A stretch of 64,000 bases of DNA from Elmis aenea. Lineage: Eukaryota; Arthropoda; Insecta; Coleoptera; Elmidae. The stretch is taken from contig OX393581.1 of the NCBI GenBank assembly GCA_947652605.1, forward strand, positions 28,266,788 to 28,330,787, given 5' to 3'. The notes under the pieces are model-generated. The model did no database searches, was not told where the DNA came from, and worked only from the letters and a program-made list of their open reading frames with translations. The stretch's first letter is position 1. Every line of letters begins with the position of its first letter. This document shows, one piece after another, positions 1 through 11,150 of this stretch. The translations under genes were made by a program, and so were the position numbers.

Positions 1-371
1 TTCGTGGAGTGAAACGTAGGTGGTGCTATTTACCAAACTACCCCATTTACGCTGGTTCTCAGTTTACATTAGCGGACTCAGAAAATTCATAGCAAACTAA
101 AGAATCCCTGGGTTTAGGGACCAAACTTAAGCTTAATGAAATAAATTTACGACATAGGTATATATCAGCAAAATATACATTAAACAATTTATACCAACTA
201 TATTATCTACCTGTTTTAAAATAAGTAATAAATCATCACCTATCTTAAATCACAGAGTGTCTCAAAAAGCATAACCACCTTATATATCTTGTTCGTTTTT
301 AAAAGCAACCCTCAGAAACTTAAGACAATATTAAATGATTAAAAAAGCTACATAAATTGACATGTAGAATT
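1..371. other. AT-rich sequence, nothing recognised
   Basis: No long open frame, terminal repeat or known element end is visible here. It leads into the interspersed repeat that follows. Confidence 0.5.
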
Positions 372-914
372 TTTTATATAGGTAACAAGATGGTTTACCC
401 GGCGTTGCACGGGCGATTACAATTTTAATTACTGTTTTAACTTGAATAAGCCCAATAATTCCAAATCATACACAAATGACATACTCTGATCAATCATCTT
501 TTCATTTTCTTATAATTCCTTAAAAAATAACTATTTATTGCTTAAAAATTGAATAATAACTCAAATTTATTTTCTTTCGTCTTGTTTCAATTAAAAATGT
601 ACTAATAAAAATAATACTTCATGTACATTTATTACTAATTGTATACAAAACAATCTTTACTTGAAATACACCGCGCCGTATCGTGTTATGACCAGGTATT
701 TGCCGACGTAAGATCGAATCCCGTCCAAGTAATATTTTTTTTTAAAATTGGTAATATGTGCTTGTACTTAACGTTTGGCGTTAGATCTGCAAGGTCCTAA
801 ATAGTAACTGTGCAAAATTTGGTCCCGATCGGTCAACGGACCTAGGATTCTATAGCGAACAAACAAACAAACACACAAACAAACAAACAAACAAGTTCTT
901 TTATATATATAGAT
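372..914 (+). repeat. interspersed repeat with (ACAA)n tail, LINE-like 3' end
   Basis: The segment starts near a TTTACCCGGCGTTGCACGGG stretch (positions 394-413). It ends in a run of AAAC/ACAA units (857-895) followed by TTTTATATATATAGATA. A GC-richer internal part (660-720 and 770-850) stands out from the AT-rich surroundings. A unit ending in a short-period tail is typical of 3' ends of RTE- or CR1-like non-LTR retrotransposons, or of SINEs that borrow them. No reading frame survives, so the family is inferred only from the tail. Neither boundary is fixed by a target duplication. Confidence 0.45.
857..895 (+). repeat. (AAAC)n microsatellite tail
   Basis: Roughly nine to ten tetranucleotide units with one AC interruption. 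It forms the tail of the enclosing repeat. Confidence 0.8.
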
Positions 915-1094
915 AAAGATGTTACACTTCATATGATTTTAAATGGTTTTGATATAGCTTAAAGCGAAATGCGATAATAAATAATTTTTTAATATATTAT
1001 GATAGTTTTGGAAAAATGTTAAAATATTAAAACTTTCGTTAAGTTATAAAATTATATTATATAATGTTCCTATATAACATTTTCTAGAGAAATT

Positions 1095-1388
1095 TTATTT
1101 TATTTTAAAAACTAAAGGTTGTAGCTTAGTACAAATATGTTGATAGGTACAACACCGATTTTCCGACAGTTTAGGTTCCAACCGAAATAACCATTTTTCC
1201 CGAACAACCGTAAAGCTAGGATCAAACTTAAGCAAACCAGTTAAGAATCTCAAAAATTGCGGTATTACCATTTTACCACCAAAAGCAGTATTAATTAATA
1301 TTGTAAATAAGTGCGCCCTACACACAAGGCCATCTGTGGCCGCCCAGTACATTCTTTTGGTGGCCGCGTGAACTTTAAACTTCTTCAC
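1095..1388 (-). CDS. unrecognised 97-codon open frame
   Basis: This is an open minus-strand frame of 97 codons starting at ATG (1388). I recognise no domain, signal peptide or membrane segment. The protein has a few cysteines near the N-terminus and near residues 79-86, but no spacing I can assign to a zinc site. The frame is slightly less AT-rich than its flanks, which is the only hint of coding origin. It lies between two repeats, so a decayed transposon fragment is as likely as a gene or a chance frame. Confidence 0.15.
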   Translation of the reverse strand: MKKFKVHAATKRMYWAATDGLVCRAHLFTILINTAFGGKMVIPQFLRFLTGLLKFDPSFTVVREKWLFRLEPKLSENRCCTYQHICTKLQPLVFKIK

Positions 1389-1511
1389 GTAATTTTATCC
1401 GGACTAAAGGAGGTGCCGAACCATCAGTTTTCAGGAAAAACGGGGTTTTGCCTAATGATTTAAAAAAAATTAACACAAGTTATAAAAACATCTACAAACA
1501 TTGTCATTCAA

Positions 1512-1835
1512 TTTTACACTGATATAGTAACTAATGCAAGTTACTAAATCAAGTAACTAAAGCAAGTGGCAAAACTGTCAAAATTTTGGGTTAGTGAGTG
1601 TTTACACAATATATACAAATATATGGTCTACACCCAATTTAGTAAAATTGATTAGTAATTGACAAAAACTGGAATATAGTCTAAGTAAATAATAACGATT
1701 TCTATTTACTTTACTCAAAAAGTCACTAAATTGTTTACTTGCGCAAGTACTAAACGAAACTGTCTACACGTTGCAAGTAGCTAAATTCACTTACTTGATT
1801 TAGTAACTTGCATTTGCTACTATAGCAGTGCAAAA
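1512..1835. mobile_element. 324-bp MITE with about 50-bp imperfect terminal inverted repeats
   Basis: The left arm at 1512-1560 is the approximate reverse complement of 1786-1835. The core TTACTAAATCAAGTAA (1541-1556) recurs inverted as TTACTTGATTTAGTAA (1791-1806). The outermost nine bases pair with one mismatch (TTTTACACT against AGTGCAAAA). The arms also carry diverged tandem copies of an AAGTTACT-like unit. There is no coding capacity and no clear target duplication, so the superfamily is unassigned. Confidence 0.7.
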
Positions 1836-2082
1836 GTTTATTTATTTTTTTAAATAATTTATTTTATGATGCATACATTTTCAATTCATGTACCAAACTA
1901 TCTTACTTTCATCTTGCAATATTCTTTTTTTTGCATGACATCAAATTAGGTCGCTTTTAGACTGCTACAAACCGATGTGTATCGTTTTTATCGTTCTTCC
2001 AACTAACTAAAAACATATATTGAGAAAATGTAGCGCATAGGAACACATAAACCTTTGTGTTATATTCATTCGTGTCCGAAAC

Positions 2083-2194
2083 ATTCTTCGCCTACAATTC
2101 TTCGCCCACAATTCTTCGCCCAAAATTCTTCGCCCACAATTCTTCGCCCACAATTCTTCGCCCACAATTCTTCGCCCACAATTCTGCGCCTACA
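2083..2194. repeat. 14-bp minisatellite, eight units
   Basis: Eight near-identical copies of ATTCTTCGCCCACA run in tandem, beginning at 2083, 2097, 2111, 2125, 2139, 2153, 2167 and 2181. They differ at only one or two positions each. Diverged units continue to about 2250. The array forms the outer part of the left arm of the foldback element described next, and its presence opens long frames on both strands that are not genes. Confidence 0.9.
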
Positions 2195-2333
2195 CAAATC
2201 TTCGCCTACACAATTCTTCGCCGCCATAATTCTTCGCTGGCACAATTTTTTGCCGCATACAAGCATATCACAAATTTGGTTTGTAAATGCGATGGTTTTT
2301 ATTTAAAACGTAATAATTACAGATTATTTTACA

Positions 2334-2376
2334 TTAGGTTAGGTTAGGTTAGGTCAGGTTATGTTAAGTTAGGTTA
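2334..2376 (+). repeat. interstitial TTAGG telomere-type repeat
   Basis: About eight units of TTAGG or one-base variants, beginning right after the left arm of the foldback element. TTAGG is the ancestral arthropod telomere repeat. This is internal, not a chromosome end, because unique sequence continues on both sides. Confidence 0.8.
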
Positions 2377-2775
2377 ATTTATTTTTATTTAAACTATAAT
2401 AACATAAACAACATTAAAAATCACAACATAAGCTATTTATAAAGCAATTTTTAAACATAATAGTAAAATAAGAAGTATTAATTTACTAGAAACAACTTCG
2501 GGCTAATGTAAAATGATCTGTGAAAATTACGTTATAAATAAAAACAATCACATTTATAAACAAAATTTGTGATATGCTTGTATGCGGCGAAAAATTGTGG
2601 CGTCGAAGAATTGTGGCGGCGAAGAATTGTACGAAAAAATATTAAAAACGTAAAATATTCCTTAACTTTCGATACAGAAAATAAAACGTAATCTTGGCCA
2701 AAGAGCATCGAAACGTGGCAAAATAAATTTATACAGGAAATTACATCATATTTTCGTAATTATTGAATTATGTTT

Positions 2776-3310
2776 TATACAAGGTGGTCCACACAAAAGG
2801 GCCACTATTGGGATTTCGTAAACGGTAAGAGCTACTAAGAAGTTTCAATTAGATAAATTGTTTCCTTTTCTGAGACCCATTTAGTGATGCTTTCATGTTT
2901 TTAAAAAAATCCATGGCACGCTAGATAAAAAACAAAACGGTAATTTTTTTAAAATTGTTAATAACTCGGTTAAACTTGATTGTAAAAAATATTTATGGGG
3001 AAAAAGTTGTAGATTTTTTTACGTACTGTAGAATGAAAACATTCATGTGTTATGATATTGGAATAAATATATGTTTTCATTTTACAGTGCGTAAGAAAAT
3101 CTACGTTTTCTCCAAAAATACTTTATGTATCATCAAGTATAACCGAGTCATTAAAAATTTTTAAAAAATGACCGTTTTAAATTTTATTTTCTATCTAGCG
3201 TGAAATAGAACTCTTTACAAACATGAAAGCATCACTGAATAGGGTTCTTTGAAGCTGTTACCGTTTACGAGATCCCAATAGTGGCCCTTCTATGTGGACC
3301 ACCCTGTATA
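2776..3310. mobile_element. 535-bp palindromic TA-flanked element (TACAGGGTGG ends)
   Basis: The left end at 2776 reads TATACAAGGTGGTCCACAC. The right end is its complement, CACCCTGTATA, ending at 3310. The outer 50 bp pair closely, including GGGCCACTATTGGGAT (2799-2814) with ATCCCAATAGTGGCCC (3271-3286). Pairing continues inward with more mismatches, so most of the element is one hairpin. Ends of the form TA-TACAGGG...CCCTGTA-TA suggest a TA target site as in Tc1/mariner. No transposase is encoded. Confidence 0.8.
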
Positions 3311-4640
3311 TTTTAATTGTTTAGTTTAATCCATTAATTTCAATAACTGATACAAAAATTTTCTTTTGATTTTTTCCCCGTTAAAGTGCGTAACTTTATC
3401 TTTATGTAACGGATTTATGTGTGTTTCTTAATATGAGTCGTTTTGACCCTGAAAGTTATACAGTTATAAACAAATGTTTTGTAACAACAACATTTGTTCA
3501 CTAATCTGGTAGTAATAGTCCACTAGAGTGAATATTTGTACGACCAAATTACGGAAGCAATTTATTTAAACACAAATCCTAAACGTTTCTGATCGAAAAG
3601 ATTTCTATAATTTGAAGTAAAGTTTTGACTTTATCTCTTCGATAGCGCAGCATATGGTGACTCAAAGTTAGATTGGGATTTTATGTCACCCGAGTTTGCC
3701 CTTGTTATTTCAATATCAGATCTTTACATATTGATAGAAACCGTAGGGGTAACAAATCCAAAGACGATTGTGACTTTCGAGAAATATAGCTCTGCCATAC
3801 TCGGTTAGCACGGAAGAAGGAAACTATCAGTACCTTGCGCGAAGTATATTTTGATATAAATTTCTCATATTATTCACGCCATATACGAATGCGAACCATT
3901 TCGATATACTTTTTATACAGATGTATTTTAGTCACTTTCTCAATTCCGGTTAGAAACTTCTAAAACAAAAACTTAATTAATAAAAATGTAAATTAATATT
4001 TTATTTCACTGTTATATTTATTGCTTTGTATACAATTATACAAATTAATTACGGCTGGAATGAACATTTGATACTTTCTAATACTATTGTACTCTTTGGA
4101 TAGCTTAATAAAATTAATTTTAAAAAAAAGTGCATCTAGGTTTATTTGTAGAGAAAAAACTTTTATGTCTATAAATGTAATCAAAATTAATGTGTAGTTT
4201 TTTAATAACTGAAAATTGAGAAAATTGCAAAACGCCATTTTGACAAAAATCTGTAGTGCCTTGAAATTATGCTGTAACAACTGTTCTTAATAACCTTTTC
4301 TTTCAATTAAACGTATTAATGTGTCAGTAGGCCATAACAGCATATTATGCGCTTTAACGAAACTTTAAAGTAGATAATAATTTTAATCTGTTTAAAGATA
4401 AATGAATTTGGTTTTCATAATTCAATTTTAAAATGAAAATGTGCGATTTTTTAAAATTTTTCTTAACCAATATTATTGTTTTTATGCCATAAATTGTAAA
4501 AATCATTATATTTTAATTATTTCAATTTCAATTTTACCTAATTTGTGCTATGTTTTGGTCCGATTTGGATAATAAATAAGAATAGGAAACAAAATTTTAA
4601 AACAAAAATATTAACTGTTTATTAGTTCATTGTTTTTTGT
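3311..4640. other. AT-rich sequence, nothing recognised
   Basis: I see no terminal repeats, coding frames with known motifs or tandem arrays. A 95-codon minus-strand frame at 3993-4280 is of AT-rich low-complexity composition (F, I, L, N, K) and is probably chance. Confidence 0.5.
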
Positions 4641-4648
4641 TTCAAGAT

Positions 4649-5702
4649 CAGGGCCAGCGCAAGAGAATCTGACGCCCTATGCAAAGACAATTTGGGCGCC
4701 TCCATACTTTATCGTAAACATGTTTTTGGGGATTTACCCAGACGTTAAGCAGCAAATAAACCAATTTTACCGCGGGTAAATCCCAAAAACATGTTTTTTT
4801 CTATTTATAAAAATAATATTATACCTAATAAATTTAAATATTTTTTTTAAAATTAATTAACACCAATACATTTGTATATGGTATATGTATACTGTATAGG
4901 TATCATTACTACTACTATTATTATGTCTAAAATACAAAAATGTTGAAACGTCAATTTGTTGGGCTTTTGCTTGGGCTAAGCTAGGAATTAATTCATTTAT
5001 ATCGATTAAAGATGCTATTTCGTTCCTAGACAAATGAGTTGTTCTTGATACATCGTAGAGCGAGTGTACATTTCTGTAAGTTTCTGAACTTGCTACAGAT
5101 ACTGACAATGTCTCAAAAATTCTCAAAACAATAAACACAATTGGAATAGTATATTCTAAATAATTTTTACGTCTATCTAACAGGACATTTATTGAAAAAG
5201 TAGTTTTTGGAATTCGCCTTGCTATTATTATTATGTAACTCTCCACATAACATGTTCAGTCAACAGTTCTCCAAATATCATGTTTTAAATAATTTTACAA
5301 TGACAAAAAAATTTTAAGCAGTTGTGCTGAAGTACTTTTAAAATTCATATTGTATAGGTTTTATAAAAAACGCCAAATTAAATTTTTTTTTAGATATAGG
5401 TATGCTTAAATTTTTGATCAACACAACATGCAATTGCTTTATCAATAATTAAAAAATAAAAGTCTACCTCAATATTTGTTTAAAGTCTGTTATAATTTCA
5501 TACACCAACTTTTTTTTTTAGTCGGCTCTTTCTTGTTTAACCTAGGCATTACACCCTAACACTCAACGATGTTTTCCGCATCCTTAAACATTTTTCAAAT
5601 TCATCAGTTTTTTTTTTTTTAGGAGTAAGGTTGGCGCCCCAGTATCTTGGCGCCCCTAGGCAATTGCCTAGCTAGAGTCGCCTCATGGTAAAACCGGCTC
5701 TG
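4649..5702 (-). mobile_element. hAT element, family A copy 1, with 8-bp target duplication
   Basis: Ends are CAGGGCCAGCGCAAG (4649) and the inverted ACCGGCTCTG (to 5702). They are flanked by the perfect 8-bp duplication TTCAAGAT at 4641-4648 and 5703-5710. Eight-base duplications and CAGGG termini define hAT elements. Subterminal GGCGCCCCTAGGCAA blocks occur at the right end. An internal hairpin (AACATGTTTTTGGGGATTTA at 4719-4738 with its inverse at 4774-4794) is also shared with copy 2. At 1054 bp it is far shorter than an autonomous element of 3 kb or more. It keeps only a transposase C-terminal remnant on the minus strand. Confidence 0.93.
4857..5246 (-). pseudogene. hAT transposase C-terminal dimerisation remnant
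   Basis: This is a 129-codon minus-strand frame inside hAT copy 1. Residues from about 35 to 90 (IPIVFIVLRIFETLSVSVAS and the following SSETYRNVHSL, with IASLIDINEL further on) match the pattern of the hAT C-terminal dimerisation domain: a short hydrophobic strand ending in VASSE, then a helix, then a conserved leucine and asparagine/glutamate stretch. The N-terminal BED zinc finger and the catalytic D, D, E residues are absent because the element is internally deleted. It cannot encode an active transposase. The homologous frame in copy 2 (11716-11955) supports the assignment. Confidence 0.7.
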
Positions 5703-5710
5703 TTCAAGAT

Positions 5711-6856
5711 ATTTACGGGTTTGGATTTCAGTCGATTTAAAATTACTGATAAAGGCCCACGTTTTCTTTGCCCACATTTCTATGAATTTAAGTGGATGTA
5801 AAGTTTTATTAAGAAAACAATTTTTTGAGAGTATGCTAAACCAAAATTTTTATTTTGAACCATCAATCAATCATAATTATTGAATTGTAAAATCATTTTA
5901 TTTAAATTACCACATTTACTGTAAATTACTTAAGTACAATAAAACTTTCATAATAAATTCTATGTAAATTATTTGTTTTCTCAGTTTTTTTTTTCAAAAG
6001 TGGACTAACACCACCTTTATAATAAACGACTATACATCACTTATTATTCTTACTGACGCAGTAATAGTTACCTCCGTGTCCTACTCATACTTTACAATAA
6101 AATATGTTGAAACTACTTCACAATACGTATTCGTCGACATTGCGATATTACATTAGCGCTTAATTTTTCGCTTCTATAATTACAATTAATATTTAACTTT
6201 TAACTAACGCGTTAAATCCTTTTTTATATGCTGCAACTTTTACAAATATTTCCATCTCAGTAGGCACATTAAACCTAGTTATGAAATAGTTTTAAATTTA
6301 ATCACGCTTATGCCAGCAACATTCATAAATTTATAGTAATAAACGCTTGACTGCTATCATAATTAATATTATGATTTTCACTGGAAATTAAAATATTGGT
6401 TCTGCTTAATATTAAAAAAATATCGTTGAACTTTGAACTGTATTGTAAAGCAAACGTGTTAAAATAAATTAATTAAAGATAGTTATCTTTGCCATGTATC
6501 AATTTGCCACTTGCACAAATTAAGGTAGGTACTTTTTTCATCCACAATAATTTGAACTAAAAAGTGTATAGTTTGAAAAACTTTGCTTGTTTTTTTGATA
6601 GAAACAAGTTAAGAATGATTAAAAACAGCAAATTTTCAATGAAATTAGAAAAAATGCACCACAACTCTAAGACAGTATTTTTTATTTCATTATAATAGGT
6701 TTAGTTCAAAGTTTTACGCATTTAGCAAGTGATTTAGCAAAGTGATAGGAGTACAAGGGAGTAAATAACAATATTATACATGTACAATATTGATGGGGTG
6801 TGTTTGTTTAAAATGCCATTTTTGATTTCTGTGATAAGTGTTTACAGCTAAATCTG
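5711..6856. other. AT-rich sequence, nothing recognised
   Basis: I see no element ends, tandem repeats or convincing open frames in this interval. Confidence 0.5.
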
Positions 6857-7726
6857 TACAGGGTGGACCAAATACAAATGTTTTACCGTAATAGTTAGCG
6901 AATATCTGATTTCGGTCTCTTGGGCTATTTTTTTGGGAAACGAACGCCTTTTATATCACTTTCCATTTTTACACTATAGACGAAAAATTTAATTTCATCA
7001 TTTTTGAAAATACACTATAACTTCTTTATTTATGAAAATACAACAAATTTTTTCAACAAAAGGTCTTTTACACAGATATTGATGCCTAATTAAAAAACAA
7101 AATTATTTTTTTAGCAACGTTGACTGTCAAGATTTGATATAAACTTATATTTTTTTCAAATAGGAACCCTAGCTGTTCATGGCTATGTATATTTTATTGC
7201 AAAAAAATAACCGAGACATGGCTAATTTTGTAAAATTTCCTTATCAAAGATGATTTCATGTTTTTGTAAACAAGTGATGTTCGCAATTATAAAACAACTA
7301 AAAGTGATTTCCAAGTAACTTTTTCAACTTTCAAGCAAATCCGTGTATTCCTTTGTATTTTATAACTGTTTATTGTGGTATTATGAACATGGCTAAATGA
7401 CGTTTAGTTGTTTCATAATTGCAAACATCACTTGTTTACGAAATCATGGCAAACTTTAATTAGGAAATATTTACAAAATGAGCCATATCTCGGTTATTTT
7501 TTGCAACAAATAAATATTTATATATGTATATTTGAAAAGCTAAAATAATTCTGCTTCAGATAAGGTCATAACCAACTTGGGTTTCTATTTAAAAAAATAT
7601 AAGTTTACTTCCTATCTCGAAAGTTAACGATGACTAAGAAAAAAATTGTTTTTAAATTGAATATAAAAATCTGTATACAAAATCTTAACATTTTGTTTTA
7701 TTTTAAGAAATAAAGAAGTTATAGCA
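6857..7726. mobile_element. palindromic TACAGGGTGG element, right end lost
   Basis: The left end TACAGGGTGGACCAAATAC (6857) is of the TACAGGG class. The interior folds back: AAACAAGTGATGTTCGCAAT (7269-7288) pairs with its near inverse ending AACATCACTTGTTTACG around 7424-7440. Arms extend from about 7020-7320 to 7385-7726, including TATAACTTCTTTATTT against AAATAAAGAAGTTATA. The expected right terminus CCACCCTGTA is not found after 7726, so the right arm is truncated or too diverged. Confidence 0.65.
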
Positions 7727-8128
7727 AATTTATTGCAATATAAACGTATTTTCATCAGTGGCTTTTTAATCATACTGTCGTAGTAATGATCTTCATTGGC
7801 AACAAAGTTCATTCAAACTAAATTAAGTTCGTTTAATGATTTTTTAAATTAAAGTAAGGTCTTCCAATTAGTTTCTTAGATTCAACCACTTGAATTTAGT
7901 ATGTCTAATAAATGTTTTCGAACGAGTCATAATATTTTGCTTGGTTTGTTTTTAATAACACAAAACACAAACCCAAATTACGTTTTTATTTTATTCACCT
8001 TTATAAGGAATTTTATTATTTATAAATTTCGTTATCATTTCCCCCTAATCCAAATCGGAATACGCTGATTATCTGAGTAATTTTTAAACTCAGTTTAGCA
8101 TTGCAATTAATTTCAAATTTGTCTACTG

Positions 8129-8352
8129 CAGTGTTTACCAAAGTGTGGCACGTGTACCCCTGGTAAAACGCGAAAGATTTTGAAGGGGTACGCGATGTAA
8201 CTTTTTATCGTGCTCAAGTATTTTTTAGCTGTAGAAATGTAGCTAGATAGAATACTATTATTTCAAAGTAGTCCTATTTTCGGCCAAGTGGGGTACACCG
8301 ATAAGACTTAGCTCTCAAAAGGGGTAGATGGTAGTAAGTTTGGTATACACTA
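8129..8352. mobile_element. 224-bp hAT-like MITE
   Basis: The left end CAGTGTTTACCAAAGTGTGG (8129) pairs with the right end TTTGGTATACACTA (to 8352). The flanks GTCTACTG (8121-8128) and GTTTACCG (8353-8360) agree at six of eight positions, consistent with an aged 8-bp duplication. GTACCCC and GGGGTA blocks lie subterminally. There is no coding capacity. Confidence 0.7.
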
Positions 8353-8360
8353 GTTTACCG

Positions 8361-9291
8361 ACTGCGCAAAAATCTAACATAGCATTCAAAACAAATAAAA
8401 AATTTAATTATCGCACCTCAACTAAATCATACGACAAAGTTTTTTTTCCCAAAATTTTGTATAACTCTATTTTGAAGTTTTGCTGTTATTAATAAAGAAA
8501 TGGTAAATACAAATTTGAACACGAAAGTTTACAGATTTTATAAGATGGATCAGGAACTGAACACAATATAAACAGTTTCAGTTACATTTTTATTAGGAAC
8601 TTAAAAACACATTTTAATGTTGATTTAATCATCCATTTCTATTTAGATGTGTCCAAAAATTCCTTGATCTTTTTTTAATATGGCTGCTAAGTAGGTAATC
8701 GATAAGCAACGTTTACAAATTAATAACACAAACACTTTCAACGTTATGTCTTGATAGTGCTTACTGCTTACATCCCAAGTAGTATCAGGTGGTGTTAACT
8801 ACCCGAATGGTTAGATAATAACATAGGTAATTTAATGGTTAATTGCATTATTACGAAGCGTTCGAGGTAATGTTAACATATTTCCAACAACAACAAACTA
8901 CGAAACGATTGCTTCTTATTTTGTGAAGCTAACCAATACAAGTGATTAAAATAAACTTAAGAAAACAATTGGCAATTCATTAGTACAGGTATTTGTTTTC
9001 GAACAATATTTAGGTACTATTATTTACAAATAGTAAATTAATAGTTTACTTACATTTAATGACTTTTTTATCGACGATTACGATCGGCAAAACCAGTCTT
9101 TCTTAACCTTTCCGAAGCAAGACATATTATTATTATTATTTTTAGCGAAACATCAAACAGTTGGTAAGTGCCAGGCGTCGATACACTTTACATAATACAC
9201 GGTATTAACACAAATAACGTAACTGTTTTGTGAAGAACCAGCAGGTAACCACTTGTCTTATCATAGAACTGTTTTAGAAGGACACACATTA
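8361..9291. other. AT-rich sequence, nothing recognised
   Basis: No recognisable element ends or open frames are visible. A short TTA run is present at about 9127-9142. Confidence 0.5.
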
Positions 9292-9299
9292 CTTTATAT

Positions 9300-10031
9300 C
9301 AGTGGTTGGCAAACGTTTTGAACCGAGCGTCATATTGCGGCCTCATAAAAGAATTAGGCAGGCCACATCAATTAAAAAAAAAAACTATAAGCAACAAATG
9401 TGTCCCAAAAAATAAGTTACAGTGTTCTCCGATAACTATACAGGGTGACAATAATCTACATGTGTTGTATTGTTGAATGGGTAACTTTGTTATTATAAGA
9501 GTTACATAGTCGGTTAAATTAGCAATGTTGGACGGAATTTCTAGACGAATTTAATGTTATTTTGGTAATTGACCTACACGTTTAACTTTTTTAAATATTT
9601 TGAAAACATTATAAACAGACGATTTTTTCAGTGGTAAATAATTCCATAGCCACCTACGTTAAAATCAAAATGTGAAATGATACCTGTATAAGGACTGTTC
9701 ATCAAATAAAAGTAATATGTTTAGGAAAGCCTAATTTTTAAAGTGCAGATCCAAAATTTGTTTTACCCATGCAAAGAGGCCTACACTTTGTATGTTATAG
9801 TTTAAATTTAATAGTAATAGTGAAAAATCATAAATTATTGTGAAATGTAAAAAATGTCACTCAATACTTTTTTTAATTCTACGGAAAAATATCTACAAAA
9901 ATCATTTCACATTTTGGTCTTAGGTAACCCTTTGCGGTCCAATTAATTTTCCCAAAATTGTACCCATTAATTTTTCGAAATTATAACTAAATAATTCATT
10001 TTATCCTCGGGCAGTAGTTTGCTAAACCCTG
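9300..10031. mobile_element. hAT-like element with a nested TACAGGGTG insertion
   Basis: The left end CAGTGGTTGGCAAACG (9300) is matched by the inverted right end GTTTGCTAAACCCTG (to 10031). The flanks CTTTATAT (9292-9299) and CATTATAT (10032-10039) agree at seven of eight bases. Near the left end the sequence (GCGGCCTCAT, GGCCACATC) is GC-richer. A TACAGGGTGACA terminus at 9439 starts inside it, and an inverted pair (CAAAATGTGAAATGAT at 9666-9681 against ATCATTTCACATTTTG at 9899-9914) marks the foldback body of the nested piece. The right end of the nested piece is not clear. Confidence 0.7.
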
Positions 10032-10039
10032 CATTATAT

Positions 10040-11142
10040 TGGTAGCTTATATGAAGTTTGTGAAATTTGTGAAAATAACATTTTATAGCAAAATTTATTC
10101 CAAAATTATTCAAACGAAACATTTATTGGTAAATTAAAGGCCATACACTTTTTTCCACATATTTTATTAGCATCGTTCCGATAGCAAAACAACTTCAAAA
10201 GCGAGTTGCAAATGTCTAATCACTTAACTTTCGTAGCTTTGAATAAGAATGTTTAAACAAACATTAAACCTTTTTGGTTTAAAAAAATAGCATTATAGCA
10301 TAGATTCGTCCCGATTTTTCTAATTAGTGTATTTAGCAACAAATTTACTTTCGGCAATAACTTAAATATCCTTTTTTTTTGTATTTTTACGAAGAAAAAA
10401 TAACGCAATGTACAAAAAAAATATTTTATGTATTAAGTAATGTATTTTAATGAAGATTTTAAATATAGTGAAAATTAACGTAGAATGTATTCGACATTTT
10501 TCTCAATGAATTGAACTTTCACGTACTAATAAAGACTTCGGGTATTGATCAGCGGAGTTATGAATAAATTTACAAAAAGCGTAACGTAAAGAAATTTTAT
10601 ATTAAATACCCTTTTCAGCAAAATTTCACCGCCAAGGCAATTACAAAGCTCTAAAATTTTGAAGCCACAAAAGTTATTTAATCGATATAGTATACCAAAC
10701 TGTTAGCTTTGACAACTTTGTTTGGGTATCAGAAGTTAAATGTAAACTTGCCAACGTTGAATCATTAAAAGCACACATGGCATTTGCACGGAACTGTGCT
10801 TTTGTGGCTTTTAACTTATGTCAATGCAACGTAGCTTAACCGGGAATAGTTTGTCACATAATGATTAAAATATTTGTCAATGGCTGATAGCTATTGTGCA
10901 ATAGCTTTAAAAATATTGTTGTATTTAGCAGCAATAGAATTCTAATAGGGTTTTTTCAGTTGTTTAATAAACAAAGAAGACAATAACATACAATTTATTA
11001 CCTTTTTAAGTTAATATTTAAAACTTCATTTAAGAGGAAATTATTGTATTTTATTATTAAAACTGTTAGCAATTTAAAGATGCATTAATTAATAATCAGA
11101 ACTTGAACGTTTAACATGAAATTTAGCACTCTTTCACAATGA
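10040..11142. other. AT-rich sequence, nothing recognised
   Basis: I see no terminal repeats, tandem arrays or frames with known motifs. Confidence 0.5.
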
Positions 11143-11150
11143 AATATTAA

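Larger units (their letters stand above)
2083..2630. mobile_element. foldback-type element with TTAGG repeats in its loop
   Basis: Left arm 2208-2337 and right arm 2502-2630 are reverse complements over about 130 bp with few differences. Paired blocks include GCCGCATACAAGCATATCAC (2252-2271) against GTGATATGCTTGTATGCGGC (2569-2588). The outer part of each arm is built of the GAAGAATTGTGGCG-type 14-bp unit, with many copies on the left and about three on the right. The loop at 2334-2376 is TTAGG telomere-type sequence. Arms made of tandem short repeats are the hallmark of Foldback-like elements. The left arm is longer, so the array has expanded or contracted on one side. No transposase is present. 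Confidence 0.75.

Noticed and set aside
660..730. tRNA gene, from a GATCGAATCCC word resembling a B box
   Set aside because: No A box at proper distance and no cloverleaf could be drawn. The word is inside an interspersed repeat.
2055..2347. Overlapping open frames on both strands through the TTCTTCGCCCACA array, CRISPR-like in appearance
   Set aside because: The 14-bp units are contiguous with no spacers, and the frames are open only because the repeat lacks stops. It is a minisatellite arm of a foldback element.
2334..2376. Chromosome end
   Set aside because: Only about eight TTAGG units, inside a hairpin element, with ordinary sequence on both sides.
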